Assembly (NCBI RefSeq): GCF_037975245.1
Contig: NC_092564.1
Coordinates: 5,867,484-5,931,483, forward strand
Length of the DNA: 64,000 nucleotides
Reading direction: 5' to 3'
Source: Apostichopus japonicus
Taxonomy: Eukaryota; Echinodermata; Holothuroidea; Aspidochirotida; Stichopodidae
Part shown: positions 25,466 through 39,800 of the stretch, in pieces
Layout of the letters: the number at the start of each line of letters is the position of its first letter
Numbering within the stretch: position 1 is the stretch's first letter
Notes under the pieces: generated by a model
The model's database searches: none
What the model saw: only the letters and a program-made list of their open reading frames with translations
Told to the model about the DNA's origin: nothing
Translations under genes and position numbers: made by a program

Positions 25466-28400
25466 TGTTGTCTCAACAACAACTGTCGTATAGTACAGCC
25501 TATATTAATTTCCAGGTCAAGGCCGGATTTTACAGCTGGTGACCAGAATCAGCTTGTATTTGATAGTGCATGTACATATATATGTACATGATAGGAGAAT
25601 ATGGTCGTGGGTGTAAATCTGCTAGCACTGTTCATATGGCAAATATTTGTTCATGTGAAGATTGCACTATTTCAATTCTATCAATGCAACTTATCGTATC
25701 TGACGTAATGTTATCAACGAATAGCCCTTGTACACGTCAAGTTGGTATGAACTTGGAGGTCACATGAGTAAGCAAAGGTATGGTATGGGGGGTTGGTATG
25801 GGGGTATGGGCATGGGGGGTTGAGGAAGGGGATACCAACTGTATAGCTACTGCATTTTTATGATTTAAATCTCCTATATCTCGGTTGTTTCTTGTGTGAA
25901 TTAAGCATCAAAATCAACTGGGGTTGGGGATGGTAATGTATGGTAGGGGATGGTTGGAAAGGTGATAAGTGCGACTGAAATATGACCAACCTTAATAAGC
26001 TCTTAAAACAAAGTGAAAGACAAAGGAGCTTCTTGTGTCAATGACACAACACAGAATAATCTGAAGTGCAATAAAAATTGAATAATTTGGTTGGATTAGA
26101 TTGGTTAATTGAAAGGCAGGGCATTGGCTGATGAGCTGGGAATATATCTCTCAGTCTTAAGAACCAAGCTCAAGATATGGTGTGCTTGACTCACGCCTTC
26201 TTTCATAATTATACCGCACCAAAATATGCCGCGCAATTTTAGCACTTTAGCCCCTACATGGGATATTTGCAATCACCCCATGGCCATACATCCTCCTTTC
26301 TAAAATCCTGGATCCCTACTCTCCCCCCCCCACCCCACCCCCCTGCATCCAACAAATACCACTGCAAAAACTTCCCCAAAACAATAAAGACACCAAATTA
26401 TGAAGAGACTCTTTAGTTATGATGATACTGATGTTATAATATATTGTGAACTCTACAGAGCATACTCAAATAAAATATTTCAGTACACCCGTAATATTAC
26501 AAATTCTGAGCAAACCTGGAAGTTCTATTAAATAGTTTCAGAGCGTTTATAATACAGGAAAAAAAAGAATAAGAGAATGCCATCACTTCATGAGTTTCTT
26601 AAAAATGGTTGCATGTTTGTGAGGTAGCTGAAACCCTGCATCCTGAACAGAACATTGAATCCACAAACAATGACAAATTAGTACAGAAAATTCCTTTGTT
26701 TCTAACACAATAGAACATATAAAAGAGATAATAATGTGGGTATTGTTTCCTTGTCTGTTTGAATGCCCCTTTTTTTCTTCTTTTAACTCTCTAATGTGAG
26801 GCAGGCATATATTATGTCCAATGAAAAATGGCATTACTGGGCAACTCCCCTGTAAACAAGTTTTGAAAGCTTTTTTCTCTCCCAGCTAATATTTCAGTCC
26901 ATACCTAGTATTGTACTCAAACAATACCACATCTCAAAAGCAATCGCTATAACAAGATATCTCATGACATAAGTAAATATTTGTAAAAAGAAACACTCTT
27001 TATACATTTAATATCAGTTTGTCCCGGAGGATTTTATCACCCCAAGTCTTTGGTTATCTCAACACAAAACAAAAACAAAAAAATTTAGAAAGAAAGAAAA
27101 ATACAGACAAGTTTCTAAAAGTGTCACAAGACGACATGTTTTGAGACATATGACCGATATTACCCACCCATTATTTTATTTAAACCTTAAAATCTATTTT
27201 CATCACAGGGGTTTCCAGATACCCCAGCAATGCCATAATCATTTGGTGGTTTTTTTCACCTGAGGGAAAATGAGTAGAAGAAGATGAGGAGGAAGAAGAA
27301 AGCAAAAATGTCAATTCAAAGAGAAAAGGATAGTATATAAAAACAAAATGAAACATAAACTGGCAGGAAAAATAGCTGAAAACGCCATGATTTATGGTCA
27401 CACCATTCACGGTACAGTTCCCAATGTGATCGTGTATTTTTTTTATGCCTGAGGTGGAGACAGTGCCTGACTTTGTATGTACACACTGTCATGATAAACA
27501 GAATATTGCAAATCTTCTGAGGTATGGAGAAAACAAAGAGATTTACCTAAAGTGCTTTATGTTGTTTAGAGAAGAAATAAAATGAACAAAACCAAAAACA
27601 AATGAAAACATATAAGGGCAAATGTTTGTTGTCTATAACTATCTGCTCTCAGCACAAGATTTTTACTTATTTGAGCTGTGACAGTTCTGTGAGAATATTA
27701 GAAATGTTTTTACCAGAAAATGTTTGCCTTTTAGAAAAGCTACCACTGGATAAATATTCAAGGTCAACAGAAAACTAAATTTGAGAGCCTGATATCAGGG
27801 CAAGTGGTGGGTGGAAATTGTCCAAAAGGAGTTTTATGAAACCAACTTTGTAATACATGACTCCTTAGAGTTAACTTTACTTTCAAATATAAATGTCACG
27901 TCCAGTTTGACCAAACCAAACTCTGGTTGCTTGAACCTTGTAAAAGTGTCCAGTATTTCTAGTTTTAGACTAGTTCTTGACACCCTATCCCTCTGTATAA
28001 TTATGTTGTGAACGGTCACACATTCTGCCATTCCTAGTCATTTTACAAGGAGTGTGGGTTACAGATGGAATATTTCTGGCAAAATTGTATTATATTGTAT
28101 TGTTTTGAAATTTTAACTTAAACTCATGATATACACACGTAAAAGATACTGACCGACAGCATCTTGTTGCCAACGGCAACTGAGGCAGTGAAATATCTAT
28201 AACAAACAATACAGCCATCGGAAACTTTAGAATTAGTCCCTGAACTGTTTAATGTACATTTTTTCAAAATGAAAAACAATAAAGACAGATGAAAAAATTC
28301 CTGATTTGCTGAACACTGGCTAATTAAGTTTCTATCATAAACCTCGTCAATGTTTGTGCATGGGATATGTTAATTCAGATAGGTCAACAGACGATACCGC

Positions 28401-31400
28401 TGAATAGTAACATATTTTGTCTCATTGAGACACACACAAACACACAGGAAAAGATTTCTTCTTTCGTTTCCTTTTTTTACATTACCTGAGAATTTTGTAA
28501 ACATGTAGAATGCCCGTTTGACATACAGGGATTTTAGAACAACAAACAAATTTTCGTTACTAGCTCCTTTTTTCGTTTTTCTTTTGTAGAAACAAGCAGT
28601 TAGTGATGATGACCATTCAATTAACAACTGGGGTAAAGATATAATATTTGACATTACTTATTCCTGATAAAATGCTACTCAACTAGAGTGGATGACACCA
28701 AGAATACTAAACAGCTCTGACTATAAAGACATTCCAACAAACAAAACAAAGAAGTCAAGAAATTCACAACAGTTCTCAAGAGGCATGCAGGGTTGTTAAA
28801 AAAATCCTTTCACTCTGTACAATTTTGGATCCCTCCTGGGGAATAGGTAAAAGATGGTAACCAATTTCCATCAGTACAAAACTTAAGAGAGCCTTTAGTC
28901 TTCTATGCATATGTTCACTTTTTCAATCAACTCTTCCGGTCATCTTTTTCTCCGTTTTTTCATCCTTTCTTGTTTCCTTATAACTTCGTTTATTTTGCCT
29001 TTCCCAAGAGTTTACTGATGGGAAATAAAATTTAGGACTTTTAACAATTCAATTTATGTACTTTTTGTGGTTGATTTCTTTTTAATTATTATCATCATTA
29101 TTTCCTATTTGCAGAGTTCCTAGAAATAGGAATATTCTATTGTACTGAGTGTAAGGGTTTTTTTTTTTTTTTTTTTTTCATGCTTTCTCAGCTCAAAATG
29201 AGACAAAGATTGCCAATTCATTAGTTTGATATCCTTACATGTTGTTTCCCTCAATCTCTTAATGTTTCTACATGGGCAGTGAGTCAGGTTAAAAAACAAT
29301 TTTCTCCGCAAAGCTTACGTACGAAGATCCTCTCTGAAGAGATCCAAAATTCACGACACGTATCCATCACAATTGTTTGCACAAAACCCTGCATGTTTCC
29401 ATGACGATGATCTACCAATAAGGATTGAATATTAAAGTCACACAAACTGTACAGAGAGAGGAGGGGACTAATACAGACAGGAAGATGACAAGCAGTGTGT
29501 GATTATCTACCTAGTTTGCCGAGAGAAAAAAAGAAAAAAGAATTCAAGATGCTCGATGCAAGTATGTACAGAGGAATCAATATATGTGTATAAATCAGGG
29601 GAGGGAGGAATACTACTACCAACCCCCCAGCCCCCCCCCCCTTCTATGTCACATGAACTCGGCAGTTTGAAAATTGCTTCATTTACAAGGTCTTATTGTT
29701 ATCATATTTTTGCCAAATATAAACTATTTTATTTTAAGGAGTTAAACCTTCATCATCATCATACTTCAAAGATGATTGGGTTAATTTTTATTTTCATGAA
29801 GAAGAGACTGTCATGGTAAAACATTCCATGGACAAGCTTGAAAGGTCTCAGTATTGCTCCCACCCCCCCTCCACCACACCCCACCCCCTCCAATTGCTAA
29901 AAAGTCAGGTGATGATTACCCATGCTTCGGATTCAACAAGAATTTTACTGCCACTCTATAAGAAAAACCTTATCCATATTGAGCTATTTAGTTGTCTCTG
30001 TTAACTCTCTTCCATGGATAGTAAGGACTAATTTGAAAGGATCACAGCTCTTTAGTCAAAGTACTTCTGAAAAAGTTAGAGCAATTTTTTAAGCATCATA
30101 AAAGTTGGAGCTAATGCTGATGATCATTGTTAAAGCGGACGTATTTGCCTGAGTTAAAAAGAATATTTCTATTCATAGTTCATTCACTGAAATAGCTTAA
30201 ATTTTACCAATTAAAAAAAAAAAAAAATTCTTGTCCAAACTTTTTCAAAACAGGAGTGCCTCCTTTTGTTTTCTTTCTTTTGTCTTTTTGTTGTTTACTC
30301 AACATGAAGTTGACAATCCAAATTATTCTTGTTTATTTTACAGTCTTTGGAACTTAAACTAACCCTTTTGAAACTGCATAATTCAACCATTTGTGAGAGA
30401 GAAAAAAAAAATTAGGCCAAAAAAACAAAACCGTGAGCCAGAAAGGAGGAAGATGGGGACGAAAAACACGTTATTGATATTATTTGGTCTTGCATATTAA
30501 TACCTGTTTTTGTAGCTATGGAGGTAGTGTAACATGTGACATAAAATGGTCATATATCTATATACTGTCAATAACAACAGTCTATGCTCTTCCAAGAGCT
30601 CCACATTGGGAGTAAACAGAAAAACACCAATATCATCAAAAAGTTTGCTTAATGCAATTAAATACTCAATATCCCTTACACTTTGAAATGCTTTGGTTTT
30701 CTCCTCTTTTTCAAACTTTGTATCCCTCTCCCCACCCCTCCCCCCCCCCTCTCCATAAAAGACAACCAGAAGGATACCAGAAGTTTTGAGGAGAGCCGGA
30801 GAGGTGCGAGAGGAGTCAGATCGAATTGCTCGGTGGATGCAACAAACCAATTGGCATCGGTATCAACAAACGGATCTCACAAAATATTGTTATCAAAAAT
30901 ACTAAAACTACATATCTAAACTTGTACCTGATTAACATGACAAAAATGGACGATGAAAATACTTATATGTACAAAAAAAATATTTATAAGGAGGAAGAAG
31001 AAACATCCTACACTTATGGTAATATATTACAAGTTTCCCTGAGATGTCAACAAATACTCCTTAAACTTAACAACAACAATAACAACAAAAAAGCATAAAA
31101 AATGGATAAAAGAATCAGTCATTAATAATATGAGAAGGGATCCAAATGACAGATTCCTGCCTCCACCCCCCCCCCTCCCTAACCTCTCCCACCCACTCTT
31201 CACGACTCAGAGAACGGAAAATGATAAGTATACAGCTTCAAAGTAACATTAGAGTCACAAAACTCAGGGACTTTGATACCATTCCAAGGAAAAATTTGCA
31301 GGAAAGGGGGAACAGAAACAAATCTGAAGTCACCTCTGCTCTAAAACAGAGATTTAGTTCTTTGAACGGAGCTTTGTAATTTGGTTAAGGTTTTTTCAAC

Positions 31401-34400
31401 GATCAACTGGTGCATTTTACTGTTGTTAATTAGCAGGACCCTGGAGGGCATGCAGTGTAGACATGAATAAAATACAGCAATATTACGTTACAGGACAGAC
31501 GTTACCCCCTCGACCGAACAGAGATATCAAACTTAAAAAAAGTTTTTCTTTTATACACGAAAAGACACTTTTCTCTTTTTTATAATTTTTTTTTTCTTTT
31601 CGTTTTTGGTTTTTTGCTGCTTTTTCAATGACTTTGTCATTTGATAACAACATTATACCCATAGGTCTGACATAACCTGATCATTGGACTATGATGGCAT
31701 GTATAAGCCACCATAGTGTCGTATTAGAGAAGATATAAAAGAAAAAAAGGACGCAAAAAAAGAAAAAAAGCAAAGATGATAATTTCTTAGACATAGATGG
31801 TTTCTGTTTTTTGTCTTCTTCAGGCACATACGTTCGCACTGTACAAGGTGCGGTCAACACAGCTGGTCAATGATTAAGTTTCAATATTGTGACCACCAGA
31901 ATATACACGACTAACAAATGCAAGGATTAAAAATACAAAGTGGTGCTGCTGTAGCCCCTTGGATCGTCCCTCCCAACAGAACGACAAGACGAGAAGATAA
32001 TAATGCGGAAGTAAAATATTCAAACGCGAAACTGAAAAGTTCGCGAGTTTGTCCGACAAAAATTTTCATTTTAATGTCGGAACTGAGGAAGATTCTTTCA
32101 ACCCACCCTGATTGAGGAAGAGTTTCAACGTTTACACTTTTTACAACTATACTAAAATAAAAACGATTCTTTTCGTTTGAATCGATACTTTTTTAAGTCG
32201 AGGGTTGACTGATGATCAAATGTTACCATTAGACGTTAAGCCCTCTATCCTAGCTGCAATGGCTTCTTAGAATGTTTAAAATGTTCATCATTTTCCTAAA
32301 CAGTTACTGACAAAATCCACTTTCAGGAGTAATTTTTTCCATAAAAATCTTGAAATACTTTATTGGTCTTCATAATTTTCTCTTCCACCTGAATTTATGA
32401 CGATGACAATTAATTATAAAATTTGGAAACAGAAAATTAGGCCTGGCTGACTTTTTCTGGAAAAAAAATACTTTCTTTTATATTAATTTCTTTTTCCTGC
32501 TTACATATAAAATCTTATGTTTATCACTGCTATCTTAGAATATAAACTTGACTGATTTTATAACAGGGTTATAACTTTCTTTGAAAGAAGTTTTGATAAT
32601 AATTTATTTTTTAACCCCAAAACTCTGTGAAAGGTTAATAAGAGGGAGGAAAAAAAAGAAGGAAGAAATGAAAGGAAAATACAATGGCAAAAAGCAGTAT
32701 GCAGTTGACACTCTTATAGCAACCCCCCTCCCCCCCCCACCCAAAAAATAAATACTAATGATAAAGAGCACAAACTTTAGAAGCAAACAATATACAATTG
32801 TATACATGCGTACACAATATGAAGTGATAAAATGACAATCATAATAACAATAATAATAATAATAATAATAGTATCTTACAAATATGCCAACAATATTGAC
32901 TGAGGTAAGAAATTGAGGTAACATAATATAAACAAATAGGAAATAATGACGATGACAATGATGGTGATGATGATAATTAAAAAAAACAAATTTAAAAAAG
33001 AAAAAAGAGGAAAAACAATGACAACAAAAGAAGCATAATTATCGTAGTAGTAACAAACCTGATGGTACAAATATGTAACATATTAATTCACATGAGGTAG
33101 ATAAATTCTTGAAAACAACTTCATAGTATGATAATAGTTATAAAAAATATTTCATCTCCAATAAATCTGTTCTTCTACTTGCACAGATTTCTTTTTATAT
33201 TCCACCCTGGCGAGATGAATGTACTTATTTGTGCTTTTTTCGACCAGCCAGCCAGCCTGACTTACAGAAATTTGGGCAGTTCAATTCAACCTTTCCATTC
33301 TTCTGGGCATTTTTTTGGTTCTTTTCTTGGTTCATTTTTAATGATACAAAACTTCTCCTCCGATTGTACCTATACCGACTACTGACATTGTGGAAGTATA
33401 GATACCAAATATTTGACAATTTTCTGCAACCGTAATGTCTGATCAGTTATTAAGAATTTGCAAACCACTAGGTTGACTTACTCCCTGATGTTGTCCATGA
33501 ATGCATTTAAACAAGGAGATATACGATACTTTAAATAATGAGGTAATTTTCTATAGTCCATTGTAATATCATCCAATATTCAAGGCTTTTTACAAACACG
33601 ACCTGAATGAAGACATACACAGAATGGTTATCTGTGGGTGGACAGTGTGAAATTTAAATACGAACAAATGAGCAGACCCCGAAAGAAAGAAAAAAGAGTT
33701 GTGTCAAAGGGTTTCGTGTGTTAACCCTAACAGGTAGGTGGCAGGACGTTGTTACTACTTTTCAACACTTCAAAACAACAGTATTTCACACAATGATGAA
33801 CAAAAGGAAGACCATACCTGGTCTTCTCTTTTTATTTGTGACATAAAACATTCTCTTATCAAATCCTGATTCATGATTTAAGAATCCTAATTTTTCGATT
33901 GAATCTGTTGTCTTTAATACTTTTGCATTTCCTTCACGTATGCAATAAGGCATTCTGGAGTTTATCCTCCTTCGTCTGACCCTGCTCTCATCCCTGCCAC
34001 CCCCCACCCCCCCACCCACTTCGTCTCCACTTATCCTTCCGCCCTTAATTCTCTGTCCATATCTGTACACATTGCATATACAACAAATTTTGTTTGTTGT
34101 AGAGCATTTTTTCAATCGACCGCTTTCCTCAAAGAAGACATCATTCACAGTGGACTGTTTCCAGAAAAATTCAGATCAGGTTAAAAAATATGCTTAAAAA
34201 TTACATTCTGTTGCAGGCAGTGTGCAAAATGCTCAAAGTGATGACGACAACTCTACATACACAGTCGGAATAAGAAATAGCACAATAAATAAGTTACAAA
34301 TTGTATTTCTTTGCATTTATACTTTTCAAAAGATGGGTTAAAACGTTTCCCTGAGATAAGAAACCACCTTTTTTCAAGATTATCTCAATCCCTGCCTGTG

Positions 34401-35658
34401 GGACAATCGACCAATCACATGGCTCACTTTGTCTGGTCAGAACCATATTCACACCGATTCAAGTATCTCTCCTCAAAAGTCTCTAGCACATAATGTTCTG
34501 CGAATTTATGACGTCCGAAACAAAGCGGTCGTCAATTGTTGCAACTAGCTGAATGCTTAAAAATATACCCGTACTCAAAATGCAGCTGTGCCGAACAATA
34601 TCTTACCGAGAAGGATGTAATCACAAAACTAAAAGTATTAACTAAGCGACGAATTTTACCAGCCAATCTTTCCTTTTTTTTGTTTCATAGTAGCCCACTG
34701 AGGCTTTCAATTCCCTAAACAGTTGCAAGAGAACATTCAATCCATCAAAATGTTGGGCAAAAGTCTTTCCAAATTAATCAAGTTTGTTCTGACCTACACA
34801 AGTACTTTTATATTAGTCAACACTGGATTAACAGTAGAACTACCATAGCATCACAGTAGGACTAATATATCAGTGTCTCTCTGAATATCTGGCAAATTTT
34901 GATTTTTAATATCTGAAACCACGAAACATTCAATTTATTGGAAATGTCAAGATCTCCACAGAAATCCTCACACAGAATTAATATCAAAGGTGAAAATGAA
35001 TACACAAGATGCAAATCCATCCAGTTTTAGGGGGCAGCTAGAATTTGTTTCTCTTACAAGGTATAGTTTCTCTGGAGGTTCTTTAGAGGGCTGGTAAAAT
35101 TCATCACCAAGTTAGTATCTATGAGATTTGGTTGCTCCTTCTTTTATTTCAGAGATCATGAAACTCCTCTTACTATTGTTACCATAGGATCCAGATTCCT
35201 TCCCCCCAAGTGCATCCGTGTAATACCTCTGGCACCAAATGACGAAGATGAAACAGTAACCTCTAGTGCTGGAAATAAAACTCGATACCATACTTCATAT
35301 ATTAAACTCTTGAACCATATTGAATTCCTTCAGACCATCACCATGAGACCGCTAAAGCCTCAAAAATGAGAAGAGTGTTTCCACTGAGTTCAAGCTTTGG
35401 CATCGATTTTCCCTAAAGCACATACCTCGGACAAAAACTAAGTTTGCCTTAGACGATAATGTAAAAGCAAATACGGAACTGTCTCACCTTCAGAAAGAGA
35501 GCATCCCTGTATTCAATAATGTACTTTGTATAACACACATGTACACTGCTGAATTTACAGAGGATACTCGGAGGTATTACATAGCCACCCCTGTTGGTGG
35601 AAGCTGGACTCTATGCTACACAAACATGAAGACCCCCCCCAAAAAAAACCCACATTTC
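25466..35658. other. Intergenic region and probable long 3' UTR of the protogenin-like gene
   Basis: Ten kilobases without a recognisable coding exon on either strand. The right end must include the 3' UTR of the minus-strand receptor gene, whose stop is at 35659-35661; a minus-strand AATAAA lies at 35143-35148. The left end holds the TMEM245 promoter, which shows no obvious TATA box. Homopolymer tracts are frequent (poly-T near 29159-29179, poly-C near 29629, 30740 and 31165) and an (AAT)n stretch lies near 32843-32870. Open frames up to about 120 codons (for example 30497-30850 and 33786-34148) are low complexity. Confidence 0.5.
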
Positions 35659-36860
35659 TCAGACTTGGGTCTCTCCTGGCACTGTGCTCCTTAACATCCT
35701 CTCCAAGAGGGGCACTTCAATCTCTCTACTTCTGCCTTCCATCTCTGGGTCCATGTATCGCATATGTCTCTTGCCGTGTCCCCCCGACCCGTCGTCGGGT
35801 ATGCTGTCTGCAAAGACTGTGTCCTGACTGTGATCGGCGTATCCCTGAGTGTCACACTGCTGTGCTGGTACCGAGTCCACCGTGGTTAAAGGAACCGCCT
35901 CTGGCGTCTGGGGCGTGTCGTCGCTGTGCTTGATGGCACTTCTGCTGACAGGTATTTCCTCCGGCTGAGATGAAGAATCAACGAACCCTGAGGAAGCTGA
36001 ATGATTGCTTAGATCAGAATCCAAGTTTAAGGTCTCTGAGGTCACTGGGCATGCTTGTCTTCCATTTTGATGATAAATTTTCTGAAAATATTAAATAAAG
36101 ACCCATCAAAAAGTGGACAATGTTTTTTTTTCCATAGATATTCCACAAACTTCTACAAAAGATAGAAGACACTGCTCTTATGCAAATAAGGCGACCGGTG
36201 GAAATGTACTCCTTGTTAATTTGTGAATGTTTTAAGACAGCAGTCTCACATCTTGGACAATTAGTGAATTTTGGTATTAAAATCAAGGATTAGGACTGAG
36301 TTTATTCAGGGGGTGTTGAATATCATCAACTCTGTTCTGTGTTTAGCGACTGACAATAGACTAACCAGTAATATCAACTTTGACTCCACACCACACTTAA
36401 AGTCAAAGCTCAAAAACGTTTTGCAAGTAGATATATAAATATATCAATAAAAGATGTGCTCAAAAGGAGGTCCTTTCATCACTTTTTCCCAGACAAACTT
36501 TCAAAACTCAAGGACTTTCTGAACACCACAAAAGTGATATTTTCTTTTTTCCTCTTTTTCCTAACTTTTTGCAAAATTCCAAACCCATGCTGGTAGACTC
36601 AAGCTTTGACAAAGAAACAAAGAAATTTAGTTTTATCTGTGTCTACCCTGCCATTGGCACCTACCTGGGATGACAGAATGATATGACCATTTGAGAGCAT
36701 TGGACGAAGTACCTCCAAATCATCATCATCGCCACTGAGCCTGTCTAGCATGTAAGTTCCTTCCACCTGGTGGCAATTGCCACTACAAATGAAACTGCCA
36801 TGCGGATGCCCTTCCTTGGATGACACTACACTCACGTTACCCTGGCCTCTACGAGGATTC
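35659..36860 (-). CDS. PRTG: Protogenin-like cytoplasmic tail exons with C-terminal PDZ-ligand-like end
   Basis: Exons 36665-36860 and 35659-36081 encode a tail rich in serine, aspartate and glutamate. It includes LSGDDDDLEVLRPM and NLDSDLSNHSASSGFVD and ends GETQV at the stop codon (35659-35661). The final four residues fit the class I PDZ-ligand pattern (S/T-x-V at the terminus). I do not recognise the conserved P1-P3 blocks of DCC and neogenin tails, in line with a protogenin/IGDCC-type receptor. A PDZ partner is an inference. Confidence 0.82.
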
Positions 36861-39800
36861 CTGTATACGAGATGAATGCGATACAACCATTAACAATAGC
36901 TGAGACTGTTAACACAAAATCTCCATTTCTTGTCTACTAATCCCCTTACATCCATTTCTCTTTGTATTCACCATGCTCATTAACCTGTCTGTATTCTGTG
37001 CGTGTTTTTGTCCCTTCTGTTACTGTTACTTGTCATTCAGCCTTTGAAGAAGATCCTGCTAGAATCGAAACGTCAGGCCAACTTACTTTTACACAACACA
37101 AAATCCTATCGCACATGTATGCAGTTTTATATTACCAGCTGTAACCCTTACAACAACAACTACGACGATGATAATAATAATGGATTTATAATGCCCACAT
37201 ATCCATTTTGCAGAGCAAAGAAAAGAAAAAAAAACAGCTGTTTAAAAAAGTTAAAGAATCTATAAGCAGTTTAGCATCACCTCACTGAATGGATTAGATA
37301 TTACCTGCAAAGTGATATAACCAGAAAGCCAACAGGCTTATAGATTCTATATACTGTATATGGAATCACCTGATTGCTAGAGCAACAGAGGAAATGTGTC
37401 ATTTCAAAGGTATTACCCTTCTGAATGTTGATAACAGATAACAATCATTAGTTGAAAGTGGAGACCCACTCAGCCAAACAGAGGAAAGGTCAAATCCTAT
37501 GACAGTTAGTGACACAGGAAAGCCATTCATCATAGATATAATTGCATTTGCAAGCTTACACAATTTCCAGACATTGACCTCTGTTGAATTCCAAAGTACC
37601 TTGCATCAGGCAAATATTTGGACAATATCTGTCACTAAATGTACTTGTTGTAATAACAAGCCCTAACGGGAGCAACCCTTAATATGTTCAGGTCACATGT
37701 TTTGCTTCAAAATAAATCCCTGAGGTCTTAAATCTTGAGAAATTCAGAGCAGTTTTAAGATATTGTGCAATGCTTCTGATTAAAAGTTATATACAAATGA
37801 CATCTTAAACAACATCTTAAACCTATACCAATTAAGTATGGTGAGAGCGTGGATGCATACCAACATACTGAGAGCAATTATATATTACCCTGACATGGTG
37901 TAAACTTTCAGGAATTACTAATTAGGTTCTGAAGTTTTCTATTTGGAAATATAGTATTTACATAGTGTTAAAGTTTTGACACCTGGTGACCTAAGATGAA
38001 CTCTTGACCTTTGTCTAATTGTGTACAGACTATACAATACACAGGGCTACGATACCATGCATATATGAGCACCTTTAATGTTCTGGTTCTGGAGATATAG
38101 CACTTTTGATACATTCACATTTTGCCCTCTGCTGACCCCAAATGACCTTTGAACTGAACTGAACTAGTTACAGGAAATCCACATGCCAAATATAAGAACT
38201 GCACAAGCTACCTTCCTTGAGATATCATGTTTACATGATTTTCACACTGTTTCGCTCTGCTGACTACAGATAACCTTTGACATTCATACATAATACTACA
38301 GATCATCTGCTCAACAAAGGGGATTAAAGGGGTCAGTTATCTTCGTAATAGGTATAAAATATGAGTGATTTAAAGATGACCGACCAACCTGAACCGTATC
38401 AGCAGGAAAGTACAACAGATAATGATGCAGATGAGGGCCAAAACAACACCAATCATAATACCCATCTGTTCATCACTCCAACCTGGGAGGAGCAAAGAAG
38501 GAACATTAGAGGTCACACCAAAGCCAGCTACCAAACATAGCGCACGTATACCGTAATAATACCAAAGCCTAGAACAGCAATGATGAGGAGTCCCAATTGT
38601 GATTGGGGGGAGGGAGGGGGAGGGAGGGGGAGGGAGGGGGAGGGGGGCAACTCCTGCCTCATTGACAGCTATACTGACATATATATCATTTAAAAGCATA
38701 AGCAAATTAATTCAGATGTAAAAGATGACATGGTTACAACAACATCAATATTACGTAATTGAGTTCCCGTGGCGAAAATACAGAGGCCAGTTGGCTTTGT
38801 GATTCCTTGCCGTATACGTTGCTCAAAATTCCACATAACTATCTGACTAAGGTAGAGCAAGTGAGTTAAATTTGTCCAAGAATTAATTAAGTGAGAACCA
38901 GAAAACATCAGAGATCTCCATCTCTCCTATTGTGGGTATCAACTAATTAATTCACTGGTAAGGATTTTTACAGTTTAGAATTTTTATTACAAAATGTTTC
39001 AATATCTAAAAAGAACAGTATGAGCAAATTGACAATTTCTGTAACCAATTTTGAGTTAGCAAATCAGCTCTTCCACCAACCCAGACCTTTAATAATTGTT
39101 ATTAATGTATAAGAGTAACATGACATTGTTTATACAATTTGAAATATTGTAACAACTTCTTACCAAAGCCAAAGTCATCTAGTATAAATCACAGAGGATA
39201 AGGCCAATTTTGAGACCATATTGCTATGACCTGTTTCGCCTAAGCCACCTGTGATTGTCCACAACCTTCCTGCCCAATTCCTTATTAAATCAAAACCAGG
39301 AGACGAAGTGATCTATAAACTAGAAGCCATTCACCTTAGTAACACGCAAAAATGGATAGGCTAACAGTGAGGTCTGCACACTAGAGCAATCCTTGTCCAT
39401 GATTTAGGCAGCTTGATACTATGAATGATACTGTGAATTAAATATTTAGCTGCTAAGGTGGTGATTTTTCAAATGATTTCATGTAAAATTGGACATCTAG
39501 AGGGCTTATCAAAACCAACCGTTCTGTGGCTCCACTAGCTCCTCCAGGGGTGTCTTAGCCATCACGGGTGGGTTCGTTGGTGGGCCCTCTCCAACTCCAG
39601 TGCCAGCTTGTACTCTAAAGTAATAGACGGTGTTACTCTTCAAGTTTGTGATTGATCGCTCGTGTGATGCTGCAAAAGGACGACAAATAGCATTGAGCTT
39701 TTTCATGTTTTTTGCACTTTATAAGAACTATATATTACTATTATTATTATTAAATATACATTCAGATAACAAACATATTCAGATAACAATTCAGATAACA

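Noticed and set aside
35613-35933. A 106-codon plus-strand frame.
   Set aside because: It is the antisense shadow of the protogenin-like terminal exon.
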